The notes under the pieces were generated by a model, which ran no database searches, was not told where the DNA came from, and saw only the letters and a list, made by a program, of their open reading frames with translations. A program made the position numbers and the translations under genes. A stretch of DNA of 16,049 nucleotides from SIG459 sp045638085 (GTDB taxonomy: Bacteria; Bacillota; Clostridia; Oscillospirales; Oscillospiraceae): positions 1-16,049 of the forward strand of contig JAZUAQ010000175.1 of the NCBI GenBank assembly GCA_045638085.1, given 5' to 3'. Of this stretch, positions 1 to 7,200 are shown piece after piece. Numbering within the stretch: position 1 is the stretch's first letter; every line of letters starts with the position of its first letter.

Positions 1-94
1 CCTTCAATGCGGCAGCTGCAGCCCGTTTGAGAAGTCGGGCTACGCCAAAATGACCGAGACCTCTTTTTTCTCTGTATACCTGTATCTTATGCAT
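1..94 (-). CDS. ybeY: Endoribonuclease YbeY (rRNA maturation factor), N-terminal fragment
   Basis: Only about the first 31 codons are in the window; the rest lies beyond base 1. Reading leftward from an ATG at 94-92, the peptide begins MHKIQVYREKRGLG and continues with LLKRAAAAALK. This matches the style of YbeY N-termini, where a short strand is followed by a helix of the type LxRRAxxAALxxEG. A GAGGGA ribosome site sits about 11 bases upstream, in the 20-base gap after the phoH stop. Position is the stronger argument: ybeY follows phoH in most Firmicutes. YbeY is a zinc-dependent endonuclease of 16S rRNA 3'-end maturation and ribosome quality control, but its HxxxHxxxxxH metal site would be outside the window. 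In many clostridia an HD-domain gene (pgpH) lies between phoH and ybeY; here it is absent. Confidence 0.6.
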   Translation of the reverse strand, partial: MHKIQVYREKRGLGHFGVARLLKRAAAAALK

Positions 95-114
95 AATGCA
101 AAATTCCCTCTTGA

Positions 115-1113
115 TTATTTCTTCTTATATTTTCCCGGTATTGTCTTTGCAGGCATTTTATCGGGGAGTGCCTTCTTCTCGTATGCCTCGATTATGCGCT
201 GGACAAGAACATGGCGGACAACGTCAGCACTTGTCAGACGGCATATGGCAATATCTTCAATGCCGTCAAGCACACGCATTGCCTCTTTAAGTCCGCTGGG
301 CTTATCGCTTGGCAGGTCAATCTGGGTAACGTCACCGGTGATTACCATTTTGGAGCCGAAGCCCATACGGGTGAGGAACATTTTCATTTGCTCACGGGAG
401 GTGTTCTGGGCTTCATCAAGAATAATAAAGCTGTCATCAAGGGTGCGTCCGCGCATATATGCAAGAGGCGCTACCTCAATGTTTCCCTTTTCAAGATAGC
501 TGTTATAAGTTTCTGCTCCAAACATATCGAAGAGCGCATCATAAAGAGGACGGAGATAAGGGTCTACCTTGCTCTGCAGATCTCCGGGAAGGAATCCCAG
601 TCTCTCTCCCGCTTCAACGGCAGGTCTTGTGAGGATTATGCGGTTGACTTCCTTTGCACGGAAGGCAGCAACAGCAGCGGCAACAGCAAGATAGGTTTTA
701 CCCGTACCTGCAGGGCCTATGCCAAGGGTGATTGTGTTATTTTTAATAGCCTCGCAGTAGGCGCGCTGACCGAGAGTTTTTGCTTTGACAGCCTTGCCCT
801 TACTGGTCATGCAGACTGTGTCGCCTGCAATGGCGGAAATTTTGGTCTCCTTGCCCTCACGAACAAGCTTGAGAATATAACGCACATTCTGGGCATCGAT
901 ATTCTCCCCTCTTGCAGCAAGAGAGATAAGGCCCTCGATTGCCTTTTCCGCCAGCTCCACATTTTCCTCGCTGCCGCTTATACGGAGGCTGCTGTCTCTG
1001 TCCGTTACGGCAACATCCAGCTCCGTCTCTATGATTCTTATATTCTGGTCGAAAGAGCCGAAAACATTGACTATGTTTTCAATTCTGTCCACTTCTATTT
1101 TTTTCTCTGCCAT
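115..1113 (-). CDS. phoH: PhoH-family ATPase (YbeZ/YqfE type)
   Basis: The product is 332 aa, the usual size for PhoH/YbeZ. The N-terminal ~85 residues look like the small KH-like domain of this family. A RecA/helicase-like ATPase core follows: Walker A GPAGTGKT at 133-140, TRPAVEAGERLGFLPGD at about 162-178, Walker B IILDEAQNT near 230-238, and the sensor-like MVITGDVTQIDLP near 256-268. Cytosolic PhoH proteins of this type are ATPases functionally tied to YbeY and RNA or ribosome processing; their exact substrate is unsettled. The ATG at 1113 directly abuts the yqfD stop (TAAATG on the minus strand), so translation is probably coupled. The C-terminus is lysine-rich (KYKKK), common for the family. 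The identification is secure, the molecular role less so. Confidence 0.95.
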   Translation of the reverse strand: MAEKKIEVDRIENIVNVFGSFDQNIRIIETELDVAVTDRDSSLRISGSEENVELAEKAIEGLISLAARGENIDAQNVRYILKLVREGKETKISAIAGDTVCMTSKGKAVKAKTLGQRAYCEAIKNNTITLGIGPAGTGKTYLAVAAAVAAFRAKEVNRIILTRPAVEAGERLGFLPGDLQSKVDPYLRPLYDALFDMFGAETYNSYLEKGNIEVAPLAYMRGRTLDDSFIILDEAQNTSREQMKMFLTRMGFGSKMVITGDVTQIDLPSDKPSGLKEAMRVLDGIEDIAICRLTSADVVRHVLVQRIIEAYEKKALPDKMPAKTIPGKYKKK

Positions 1114-2337
1114 TTATTCATCATCCGCTTTCTGACTGAACTTATATAGGCTATTGGCGATTTCCTCATCGCTGACAGCCTCAGTCCTGCCTATGTTTTC
1201 AATGCAGCGCACTCTCAGTGTGGAAATAACAAGAGCATCGTCTTCGCCGAAATTCAGCTTCTCACCGATAATTTCGCCTTCCTCTATTTCCCGGGAAAGT
1301 TTGTCCCTGAGAGAATATTCCAATTGCTGCGAAAGGACATAATAATCGGCTTCAATTTCTTCCGTAGTATAGAGAGAGTACGTTTCCTTCACTATACTTA
1401 TGGGGAGAGAGAGAATGCCTTTTATCTCAGGACTCCATACAGATATGATTTTATCACAAAGGCTACCTGAAATGCTACTGTCCGAATAAAAATTTATTCG
1501 TTTATTGCCTATTATTAGAGCAAATTTTCGCATTTTTTCTCCCTCAGAAACTTTTTTCTGCACCACGGAGGGACACACAGCAGTAAATGAGTTGTTTGTC
1601 TCGGCCTTTATACTTCCTAAAGAGTGGAGAAAACGGGGCGAAGAATAGCTGCTTTCCACGATTCCCGATATGAGAATATCTCCCTTTTTCACCGCATCTC
1701 CCGATTTGACCAAGCTTTTGCCCTCAAGAGTATTAACCTCAACAATAAAGGCGTCTTTTTCAGAAACAATGTTTGAGCATTCGCCCTCATACACCATCTC
1801 AGGAGGTGAATTTCTTTCAACCACTATTACCTCCGCCAAACTTCCACGCATATTGACGGTTATCCATCTGAGTTCGGGAATGCGGTAAAGTACCTGACTT
1901 CTTATACTATCTGCAGAAAATGCCGGCCAGAATGCGCCGCTTTCAACTCCGCATTGAGCAAGGACGCCCAGTATTTCTCCGTCGCTGATATTCTCGTTTC
2001 CCTTAAGTTCCACATCCCACACATAAAATTTCGACCAGAAAACAAGCCCAACAAGGGCAAGCATCAAAGCAAGCGGGAGAAGCTTTCTTTGTAACAAACG
2101 AAGATACTCCCTTCCGCTACTCACCAACTCAAAATCGCAGGAACAAGATTTTGCAATTTTCTCTCCCCTTGAAAGTACGGAATTATGCATTCTCAGCTCA
2201 AGGGTGAAGCTATCTATTCTTCTCACCGCAGAAAGCTCTATTCCCATATCTGCGCAGCTATTTAAAAAACTCTCAAGCGCCAGGCCCTTTACCCTCAGCA
2301 GGGCCATTCCCGAAAGGAAGCTTATAATTGCAGGCAT
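1114..2337 (-). CDS. yqfD: Sporulation protein YqfD
   Basis: The product is 407 aa from the ATG at 2337, close to the ~400 aa of Bacillus YqfD. It has an N-terminal cytoplasmic part with the family pattern ISFLSGMALLRVKG, a single membrane segment at about residues 86-105 (LLPLALMLALVGLVFW), then a large outer domain. Just after the membrane segment come VWDVELKGN and a POTRA-like stretch ending in PELRWITVNMRG, typical of YqfD. YqfD is needed for efficient sporulation in Bacillus, in the mother-cell programme, but its biochemistry is unknown. A TTG at 2355 would add six residues and overlap yqfC. I prefer the ATG because its distance to the conserved G-x-(V/L)-x-(I/V)-x-V motif matches the family and it lies 4 bases after the yqfC stop. 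Confidence 0.92.
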   Translation of the reverse strand: MPAIISFLSGMALLRVKGLALESFLNSCADMGIELSAVRRIDSFTLELRMHNSVLSRGEKIAKSCSCDFELVSSGREYLRLLQRKLLPLALMLALVGLVFWSKFYVWDVELKGNENISDGEILGVLAQCGVESGAFWPAFSADSIRSQVLYRIPELRWITVNMRGSLAEVIVVERNSPPEMVYEGECSNIVSEKDAFIVEVNTLEGKSLVKSGDAVKKGDILISGIVESSYSSPRFLHSLGSIKAETNNSFTAVCPSVVQKKVSEGEKMRKFALIIGNKRINFYSDSSISGSLCDKIISVWSPEIKGILSLPISIVKETYSLYTTEEIEADYYVLSQQLEYSLRDKLSREIEEGEIIGEKLNFGEDDALVISTLRVRCIENIGRTEAVSDEEIANSLYKFSQKADDE

Positions 2338-2341
2338 ACTC

Positions 2342-2599
2342 TCATTCAAGCTCAAGGCTGATTATTCTTCCGCCTATTATGAGCCCCTCCTTTTTCATTG
2401 CGATGATAATAAGATTTTCTCCGCCTATTCTCAGAGTTTCCTTTCTACAGTCCACAACAATGCTTTCGCTGCTGTATTCCAAAAGCCCTCTGCAATTTTC
2501 TATACTGATACGCCGCATTCCCGATATGCAAATTCGGCACTCATGCCCGGCCTCAATGGGAAGAGAATATTTTTCAAGAGCGTTTTCTATAACTCCCAA
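2342..2599 (-). CDS. yqfC: Sporulation protein YqfC (YabP/YqfC family)
   Basis: This small protein of 85 aa (88 if the GTG at 2608 is used) belongs to the YabP/YqfC family; Bacillus YqfC is a little over 90 aa. The recognisable pattern is an all-beta fold with ICISGMRRISIENCRG, LLEYSSESIVV, an IGGENLIIIAM strand and a terminal GGRIISLELE. YqfC is a sporulation protein of unknown mechanism, almost always encoded directly before yqfD, as here. The start was chosen from the ribosome site: AGAGGTG lies 6 bases before the TTG at 2599, whereas it overlaps the GTG at 2608 itself. It is the first gene of the yqfC-yqfD-phoH-ybeY operon. Confidence 0.88.
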   Translation of the reverse strand: MGVIENALEKYSLPIEAGHECRICISGMRRISIENCRGLLEYSSESIVVDCRKETLRIGGENLIIIAMKKEGLIIGGRIISLELE

Positions 2600-2605
2600 C
2601 TTTAT

Positions 2606-2612
2606 CACCTCT
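2606..2612 (-). promoter_or_regulatory. Ribosome binding site that decides the yqfC start
   Basis: On the minus strand the sequence AGAGGTG is followed by six bases and then TTG (2599-2597). The alternative GTG start is made of the last three bases of this same motif, which would leave no spacing, so TTG is favoured. Confidence 0.6.
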
Positions 2613-2699
2613 TGTGAAAATCTATGCTTTGCAGGACAACTTTAGCCCCTTGGAGTCATAGAATTAAAGTCGAGGGGGGTGTTTTAAGTCAAAAATGTT

Positions 2700-3665
2700 C
2701 TGATCCGTTATTTCAACGCGGGAACGATTGCCCTCTCTTTATGCATTCTTGTAGTAAATCCTGATGTTGCCTCAGGCGCTGTGAAGGAAGCGCTATGTAT
2801 TTGCGCAGAGATAATTATTCCCTCTCTTGTCCCATTCTTCTTTGTTTCCGCCCTTATATCCTCTATGGGTTTTGCGGATGACTTGGCGGCTCTGATAAGA
2901 AAACCCTTCAAAAATTTATCCTCGCTCTCCGGCTTTGCCTGTACCCCCTTTATTCTTAGCATTTTAGGAGGGTATCCCGTTGGTGCAATGTCCATTGCGG
3001 AATTGGTTAAAAGGAAGAGCATAAACGCAAAGCAGGCTGAAAGACTTCTCCCCTTTTGCAACAATACGGGTCCCGCTTTTATAATCGGCGCCGTGGGAAG
3101 CGGTATATTTGATTCAAACAAAGCAGGTATTTTGCTATACCTTTGCCATATTGCGGCATCTTTTGTTCTCGCGCTTATATTCATGCCTAATGTTTTGAAA
3201 GATTGCGCTGAGGTTTCCGACGCCTCAGGGGATGTTCCTCGTCTTATTAAAATTTTGCCCGAATGCGTGAAGAGCACATTGGATAAATGCATATCAATCT
3301 GCGGCTTTGTAATTTTCTTCGCTGTTTTAAGAGGAATTTTAACCGAGCTTGGAATAATAAGTGCCTTAGCCCTTGCCACAAACAAAATCGGCGGTCTTGA
3401 AATCGGCATGTGCGAAAGCCTTATTGCGGGAATCATGGAGCTAGGCGGAGGCATTGCTTCCATGGCAGGAATGAGTTTAAGTCCCGGTACCCTCGCTATG
3501 GCCGCCTATATTCTCGGCTTCGGAAGCCTTTCCGTCCACTGCCAGACCCTTGCAGCTGTGAGTGATGCAAACATAAAATGCGCCCGACATTTTGTCGGAC
3601 GCATTTTGCATGGAGCGCTTTCAGCTCTCCTGGTATATATTTTTTCAGAAATAATCAGAATTTGA
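2700..3665 (+). CDS. ylbJ: Sporulation integral membrane protein, YlbJ-like (start uncertain)
   Basis: This polytopic membrane protein belongs to the YlbJ family (Gate/nucleoside-recognition fold), which is needed for heat-resistant spores in Bacillus. Family marks are PSLVPFFFVSALI, LGGYPVGAMSIAEL, AERLLPFCNNTGPAFIIGAVG, GLEIGMCESLIAGIMELGGG and the C-terminal GRILHGALSALL. The first conventional in-frame start is GTG at 2781. The reading frame is open back to 2688, however, and the stretch from 2700 reads LIRYFNAGTIALSLCILVVN, a membrane segment expected at the N-terminus of this family. I therefore place the 5' end near 2695-2700. An ATG at 2695 is one base out of frame and meets TGA after two codons. 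From 2700 the product is 321 aa, shorter than the ~400 aa of Bacillus YlbJ. The last 11 bases overlap the convergent transporter gene. Confidence 0.82.
   Translation: MIRYFNAGTIALSLCILVVNPDVASGAVKEALCICAEIIIPSLVPFFFVSALISSMGFADDLAALIRKPFKNLSSLSGFACTPFILSILGGYPVGAMSIAELVKRKSINAKQAERLLPFCNNTGPAFIIGAVGSGIFDSNKAGILLYLCHIAASFVLALIFMPNVLKDCAEVSDASGDVPRLIKILPECVKSTLDKCISICGFVIFFAVLRGILTELGIISALALATNKIGGLEIGMCESLIAGIMELGGGIASMAGMSLSPGTLAMAAYILGFGSLSVHCQTLAAVSDANIKCARHFVGRILHGALSALLVYIFSEIIRI
3575..3607 (-). terminator. Rho-independent terminator-like hairpin, placed inside ylbJ
   Basis: AAAATGCGCCCGACA (3575-3589) and TGTCGGACGCATTTT (3593-3607) pair over 15 positions with one C-A mismatch and a 3-base loop. 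A-runs on one side and T-runs on the other fit either strand. The hairpin lies 48 bases beyond the stop of the minus-strand chromate transporter operon, so it is the natural terminator for that operon, although it is within the coding part of ylbJ. Confidence 0.65.
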
Positions 3666-4230
3666 ATACAAGTCCCGCAACAGCGGAAAAAGCTATAAAT
3701 ACAAGCGGATGAAATTTCTTTGTTTTCTTCACAAGGTTTGTGAAAACCCATATCACCGCAAAAAGAATTATTGCCTTCGGGTCAATAAGGTCAAAAATCT
3801 TTCCGCTGAGTTTAAAGGCAGAAACATCCACTATGCACAGCATAAGCACGCTGACTCCCGCAGCGGCGATAAGGGCTGTCGAGGCAGGTCTTATTCCGTA
3901 GAATATACGGTCAACATACTTGCTTTTTCTAAATGCCTTCAGAAAAGCGGCAACGATGAGAATTATAATAACGGAAGGAAGCACCAGACCCAAAGTTGCT
4001 ATAACACTTCCAGGTATACCTGCCGTAAGATATCCAACATAAGTTGCCATATTTACGCCTATAGGGCCGGGGGTTGATTCACTGACAGCCACCATATCCG
4101 CAAGCTGGGCGTGGGTGAACCATCCGGTGCGTGTGGAAATATCCTCAAGGAAAGGAATGGTTGCCATTCCTCCGCCCACAGCGAAAAGACCGGTCAGAAA
4201 AAATTCAATGAAAAGCTGAATATAAATCAT
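3655..4230 (-). CDS. Chromate-family (CHR) transporter, second half-size subunit
   Basis: The product is 191 aa, a short-chain CHR-family membrane protein (PF02417). Characteristic motifs are FAVGGGMATIPFLED at 16-30, DMVAVSESTPGPIGVNMATYVG near 45-66, and several hydrophobic helices after. Half-size CHR proteins work as pairs encoded in tandem, as here. The family is named for chromate efflux in proteobacteria, but in anaerobic Firmicutes the natural substrate is not established, so 'chromate' should be read as a family name. The start ATG overlaps the stop of the upstream partner by 4 bases (ATGA), giving strong translational coupling. The gene converges on ylbJ with an 11-base coding overlap; its probable terminator lies inside ylbJ. 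Confidence 0.9.
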   Translation of the reverse strand: MIYIQLFIEFFLTGLFAVGGGMATIPFLEDISTRTGWFTHAQLADMVAVSESTPGPIGVNMATYVGYLTAGIPGSVIATLGLVLPSVIIILIVAAFLKAFRKSKYVDRIFYGIRPASTALIAAAGVSVLMLCIVDVSAFKLSGKIFDLIDPKAIILFAVIWVFTNLVKKTKKFHPLVFIAFSAVAGLVFKF

Positions 4231-4778
4231 TTCTTTGCAGCCCCCTTTGCTTTGAAGCTTCCTATAAGGAGACCTGCAACCGCAGCCATAACGACGAAGA
4301 CAACAGGTGTAATATCAATAAATACAGCAAGAACAAATACGGCAATAAATATAATAAGCGTTATCTTATCCACAACAGTCTTTTTCCAAAGCTTCACAAC
4401 CGCATTCAGGATTAAAACGCAAACGCAGACGCGGATACCGCCAAAAATATGAATTACAGCGGGAATATCCGCAAAATTGCTTATAAGGGCAGCGATTAAC
4501 GTGATTATAATAACCGAGGGAAAAACAACTCCCGCAGTGGCAACAAGGCCTCCCCATATTCCCAAAAGCTTCTTACCCACAAATGTTGCAGTGTTTACGG
4601 CAATGACACCGGGTGTGCACTGACCTATGGCAAAATAATCGGCAAGTTCTTCTTCGCTTGCCCAGTCTTTTTTCTCAACAACTTCACGCTGCAGAATGGG
4701 AAGCATTGCATAGCCTCCGCCAAAGGTCATTACTCCAACCTTGGCAAAGGTCAAAAAAAGATCCATATATTTGTTCAA
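4227..4778 (-). CDS. Chromate-family (CHR) transporter, first half-size subunit
   Basis: The product is 183 aa, the partner of the gene at 3655-4230. It has the CHR motifs VGVMTFGGGYAMLPILQRE at 14-32 and FAIGQCTPGVIAVNTATFVG near 49-68, with membrane helices to the end and a short basic C-terminus (KAKGAAKK). The two subunits share the G-G-G and TPGxIxVNxAT patterns but differ clearly elsewhere, in keeping with an asymmetric dimer with opposed topology. The start is TTG at 4778: an AGGAGG lies 7 bases upstream and no ATG occurs until codon 5. The promoter with an extended -10 box about 30 bases upstream suggests transcription of just these two genes. The substrate cannot be read from the sequence. 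Confidence 0.9.
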   Translation of the reverse strand: MNKYMDLFLTFAKVGVMTFGGGYAMLPILQREVVEKKDWASEEELADYFAIGQCTPGVIAVNTATFVGKKLLGIWGGLVATAGVVFPSVIIITLIAALISNFADIPAVIHIFGGIRVCVCVLILNAVVKLWKKTVVDKITLIIFIAVFVLAVFIDITPVVFVVMAAVAGLLIGSFKAKGAAKK

Positions 4779-4808
4779 GCTTCCACCTCCTAAAAGTCTG
4801 TTAAGCTG

Positions 4809-4817
4809 AGTATACCA
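4809..4817 (-). promoter_or_regulatory. Extended -10 promoter for the CHR transporter pair
   Basis: On the minus strand TGG-TATACT (4817-4809) is a TGn-extended -10 box, placing the transcript start near 4802, about 24 bases before the TTG start with AGGAGG between. The -35 region (around TTCCTT) is poor, which an extended -10 could offset. A TTTTTTAAAAAA tract just upstream may help. Confidence 0.5.
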
Positions 4818-4838
4818 CCGGTTTTTTAAAAAAGGAAG

Positions 4839-4867
4839 TTGTTATTCCATGCTCTCTATGATAAAAT
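4839..4867 (+). promoter_or_regulatory. Promoter of rlmD, predicting a leaderless transcript
   Basis: TTGTTA (4839-4844), a 17-base spacer, then TAAAAT (4862-4867), with TGA directly before the -10 box (extended -10). The expected start point, about 7 bases downstream, is 4874-4875, which is the rlmD ATG itself. No ribosome site is visible before that ATG. Confidence 0.55.
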
Positions 4868-4874
4868 TTGATTT

Positions 4875-6239
4875 ATGGAAAATATTATCGAGCTTAAGAA
4901 AAATCAAATATATGAGGCCGATATAGTCTCATGGTCAAGTGACGGAGGCGGAGTCTGCCGAATTGGCGGCAGAGCAGTGTTTGTTCCCGGTGCGGTACCC
5001 GGTGAAAGGTGGGAAGTTCGCATTCTCAAGGTTACAAATACTGCTGTTTTCGGAAAAGGCGAAACTCTCCTCTCTCCCTCCCCCGTCCGTATCGAGCCTG
5101 ACTGCCCTTATTTCAAGAAATGCGGCGGCTGCGCCCTCAGGCATATCAGCTATGAAGCTGAGCTTGATTTCAAGCTGGAGAGAGTTAATGCGGCTTATAA
5201 GCGCATTGGAGGACTTGATTTGACCGCCGAGGAAATAATAGGCGGAAAGGAAACCGAGCGCTACCGCAACAAGGGCATTTACGCTATAGGCGAAGGTCCG
5301 GTAAAAGGATTTTTCCGCCCCCGCAGCCATGATATCATCCCCGTTGATGACTGTCTCATTCAGGACATGGCCTCAAACGCAGCAGCAAAAGCCGTCTGCG
5401 ATTTCATGGCAGCAAATAACATCTCCGCTTATGATGAGTTCAGTGGCAAGGGTCTTGTCAGACATGTTTTCACCCGTTACGGACGCACATCAAAGGAGCT
5501 TCAGGTAACCGTTGTTGCCGCGGGAGGCTTTGGAGGCAAAACCGCTGCTCTTGCCGAAGCAATACGAAATGCCTGCCCTGAATGCGTCAGCATAGTGCTC
5601 AACGTTAATCGCAGCAAAGGCAACACCGTCCTTGCCGGGAATTTTTATACTCTTTGGGGAAAGGACACCATCAGCGACACTCTTTGCGGTCTTGAATTTG
5701 AGCTTTCTCCCCGCTCCTTCTATCAGATTAATCCGATCCAGGCTGAAAAGCTTTATTACAAAGCTCTTGAATACGCTTCTCCCGACGGAAAAGGCATTAT
5801 ACTTGACCTTTACTGCGGAGCGGGCACAATTTCCCTCTGCCTTGCAAGAGGCTGCGAAAAGGTTATCGGCGCAGAAATCGTCCCCGAGGCTGTTGAAAAC
5901 GCAAGGAAGAACGCAGAAAGAAACGGCATCGATAACGCCGAGTTTATATGCGCTGACGCAGGCGAGGCCGCTGCTGAATTGCTGCGCCGCGGCACAAAGC
6001 CCGATGCGGTTGTTGTTGACCCTCCCCGCAAGGGTCTCTCTCCCGAGGTTATTGAGGCAATTTGCGGCATGACTCCCGAGAGAATCGTTTATGTTTCCTG
6101 CGATGTTTCCACTCAGGCACGTGACCTTAAAATCTTCGCGGAGAAAGGATATTTTGCAGAAAAAGCAACAGCCGTTGATATGTTCCCGAGAACTCATCAT
6201 GTTGAGACTGTTGCGCTTTTGAGCGGAAAGCGAACTTGA
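4875..6239 (+). CDS. rlmD: 23S rRNA (uracil-C5)-methyltransferase, RlmD/RumA family
   Basis: The product is 454 aa, the normal length for the RlmD/TrmA group, which methylates C5 of uridine in rRNA (classically U1939 of 23S rRNA) using SAM. An N-terminal TRAM RNA-binding domain covers about 8-65 (GGGVCRIGGRAVFVPGAVPGE). The 4Fe-4S cysteines are C77, C83 and C86 (CPYFKKCGGC), with C160 as the likely fourth. The methyltransferase core has FYQINPIQAEKLY, the SAM loop D311LYCGAGT, D382PPRKG, the nucleophile C409 in YVSCD, and the closing FPRTHHVE near 436. Clostridia often carry several paralogues of this family, so the target position is less certain than the chemistry. It is followed after 33 bases by an ECF transporter gene. 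Confidence 0.9.
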   Translation: MENIIELKKNQIYEADIVSWSSDGGGVCRIGGRAVFVPGAVPGERWEVRILKVTNTAVFGKGETLLSPSPVRIEPDCPYFKKCGGCALRHISYEAELDFKLERVNAAYKRIGGLDLTAEEIIGGKETERYRNKGIYAIGEGPVKGFFRPRSHDIIPVDDCLIQDMASNAAAKAVCDFMAANNISAYDEFSGKGLVRHVFTRYGRTSKELQVTVVAAGGFGGKTAALAEAIRNACPECVSIVLNVNRSKGNTVLAGNFYTLWGKDTISDTLCGLEFELSPRSFYQINPIQAEKLYYKALEYASPDGKGIILDLYCGAGTISLCLARGCEKVIGAEIVPEAVENARKNAERNGIDNAEFICADAGEAAAELLRRGTKPDAVVVDPPRKGLSPEVIEAICGMTPERIVYVSCDVSTQARDLKIFAEKGYFAEKATAVDMFPRTHHVETVALLSGKRT

Positions 6240-6272
6240 TTTTACGATTGCAAAGCATTAAGGATATACCGT

Positions 6273-6812
6273 ATGAACAACAAATCACCCTTGCTTAAAA
6301 TGATACTTGCCGCGTTTTTTCTGGCGCTTGCATTCGTCATGCCATTTCTCACAGGGCAAATTCCCGAAATAGGCGCCATGCTTTGTCCCTTACATATTCC
6401 CGTTCTATTATGTGGCTTTGTCTGCGGATGGCCATGGGGACTTACAGTGGGCTTTATAGCTCCCCTTCTGCGCTCTTTCACTTTGGGAATGCCACCCATC
6501 TATCCCAACGCTGTTTGTATGGCTTTTGAGCTTGCCGCTTACGGTGCGGTTGCGGGGATGATGCACAAAATGTTGCCCCGAAAGAAAACGCATATATATG
6601 TATCACTACTGTCTGCAATGATTGCGGGAAGATTGATTTGGGGTTCAGCAATGTTTATATGCATGGGCATAAACGGAGGAGCATTTACCTTTGCCGCTTT
6701 TGCCTCCGGAGCTTTTCTAAATGCTATCCCCGGTATAATCATTCAGATTATTCTGGTTCCGATTCTTGTGATGATTATTGATTCACACAAGCTTGCAGCA
6801 TTGAAAAGTTAG
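6273..6812 (+). CDS. ECF transporter S component (vitamin or cofactor uptake)
   Basis: The product is 179 aa with about six membrane helices and the family signature of the membrane-embedded substrate-binding subunits of energy-coupling-factor transporters (PF12822-like). Telling stretches are LCPLHIPVLLCGFVCGWPWG, GFIAPLLRSFTLGMPPIYP and AVCMAFELAAYGAVAGMM. Such S components join a shared EcfA-A'-T module encoded elsewhere and bring in a B vitamin or related compound. The substrate is not evident: no biosynthetic gene or riboswitch is adjacent. The ATG at 6273 is preceded by AAGGAT. The gene lies 33 bases after rlmD without an obvious terminator or promoter between, so the two are probably cotranscribed, though no functional link is apparent. 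Confidence 0.85.
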   Translation: MNNKSPLLKMILAAFFLALAFVMPFLTGQIPEIGAMLCPLHIPVLLCGFVCGWPWGLTVGFIAPLLRSFTLGMPPIYPNAVCMAFELAAYGAVAGMMHKMLPRKKTHIYVSLLSAMIAGRLIWGSAMFICMGINGGAFTFAAFASGAFLNAIPGIIIQIILVPILVMIIDSHKLAALKS

Positions 6813-6858
6813 TTCACCAATATACGATGGAAAATATCACTCAAAACTAAAAAAATAC

Positions 6859-6887
6859 TTGAAATAACATTTTATATGTGTTACTAT
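6859..6887 (+). promoter_or_regulatory. Promoter of secG
   Basis: TTGAAA (6859-6864), 17 bases, then TACTAT (6882-6887), with TG one base upstream (extended -10). This predicts a start near 6894 and a leader of about 55 bases. The leader contains a 6-bp hairpin ATGGGC-ATT-GCCCAT and an AAAGGATG ribosome site before the ATG at 6951. Confidence 0.7.
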
Positions 6888-6950
6888 GTTCTGCGTGACT
6901 ATCGACAAGTATGGGCATTGCCCATTTGACATTGAAAGGATGAATCATTA

Positions 6951-7187
6951 ATGGAAACCGTCAAACTCATACTCACCATCATTCAGCTTATCGCAGGCCT
7001 CGGTCTCATCGTTATCATCATGCTCCAGTCCGGTAAGGGTTCCGGTCTCAGCGGTGCTATCGGCGGCGGCAACGACAGCTATTCCTTCAAGGCTAAGGCT
7101 AAGACCATGGATGCAAAGCTCACCAAGATGACCAAGTGGATCGCTCTTGCTTTCGTTGTTCTGACCTTCGTCCTGAACCTCCTGTAA
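6951..7187 (+). CDS. secG: Preprotein translocase subunit SecG
   Basis: The product is 78 aa, standard SecG length. Two membrane helices (about residues 4-24 and 59-77) flank the conserved cytoplasmic loop MLQSGKGSGLSGAIGGG, the hallmark of the family. SecG associates with SecY and SecE in the plasma membrane and speeds SecA-driven protein export. In many Firmicutes secG is followed by rnr (RNase R) and smpB; here it stands alone between its own promoter and a strong terminator, so it is monocistronic. The wobble bases are unusually rich in C (ATC, CTC), suggesting high expression. Confidence 0.96.
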   Translation: METVKLILTIIQLIAGLGLIVIIMLQSGKGSGLSGAIGGGNDSYSFKAKAKTMDAKLTKMTKWIALAFVVLTFVLNLL

Positions 7188-7200
7188 GTTAAAAAAATTC

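Noticed and set aside
211..1149. A 312-codon open frame antisense to phoH (plus strand)
   Set aside because: The opposite strand encodes a complete PhoH ATPase with all motifs; the antisense reading has no recognisable domain and no ribosome site, so it is a coding shadow.
6905..6935. Hairpin ATGGGC-ATT-GCCCAT in the secG leader as a riboswitch or attenuator
   Set aside because: The stem is only 6 bp, lacks a T-run or alternative pairing, and does not cover the ribosome site; too small to claim regulation.
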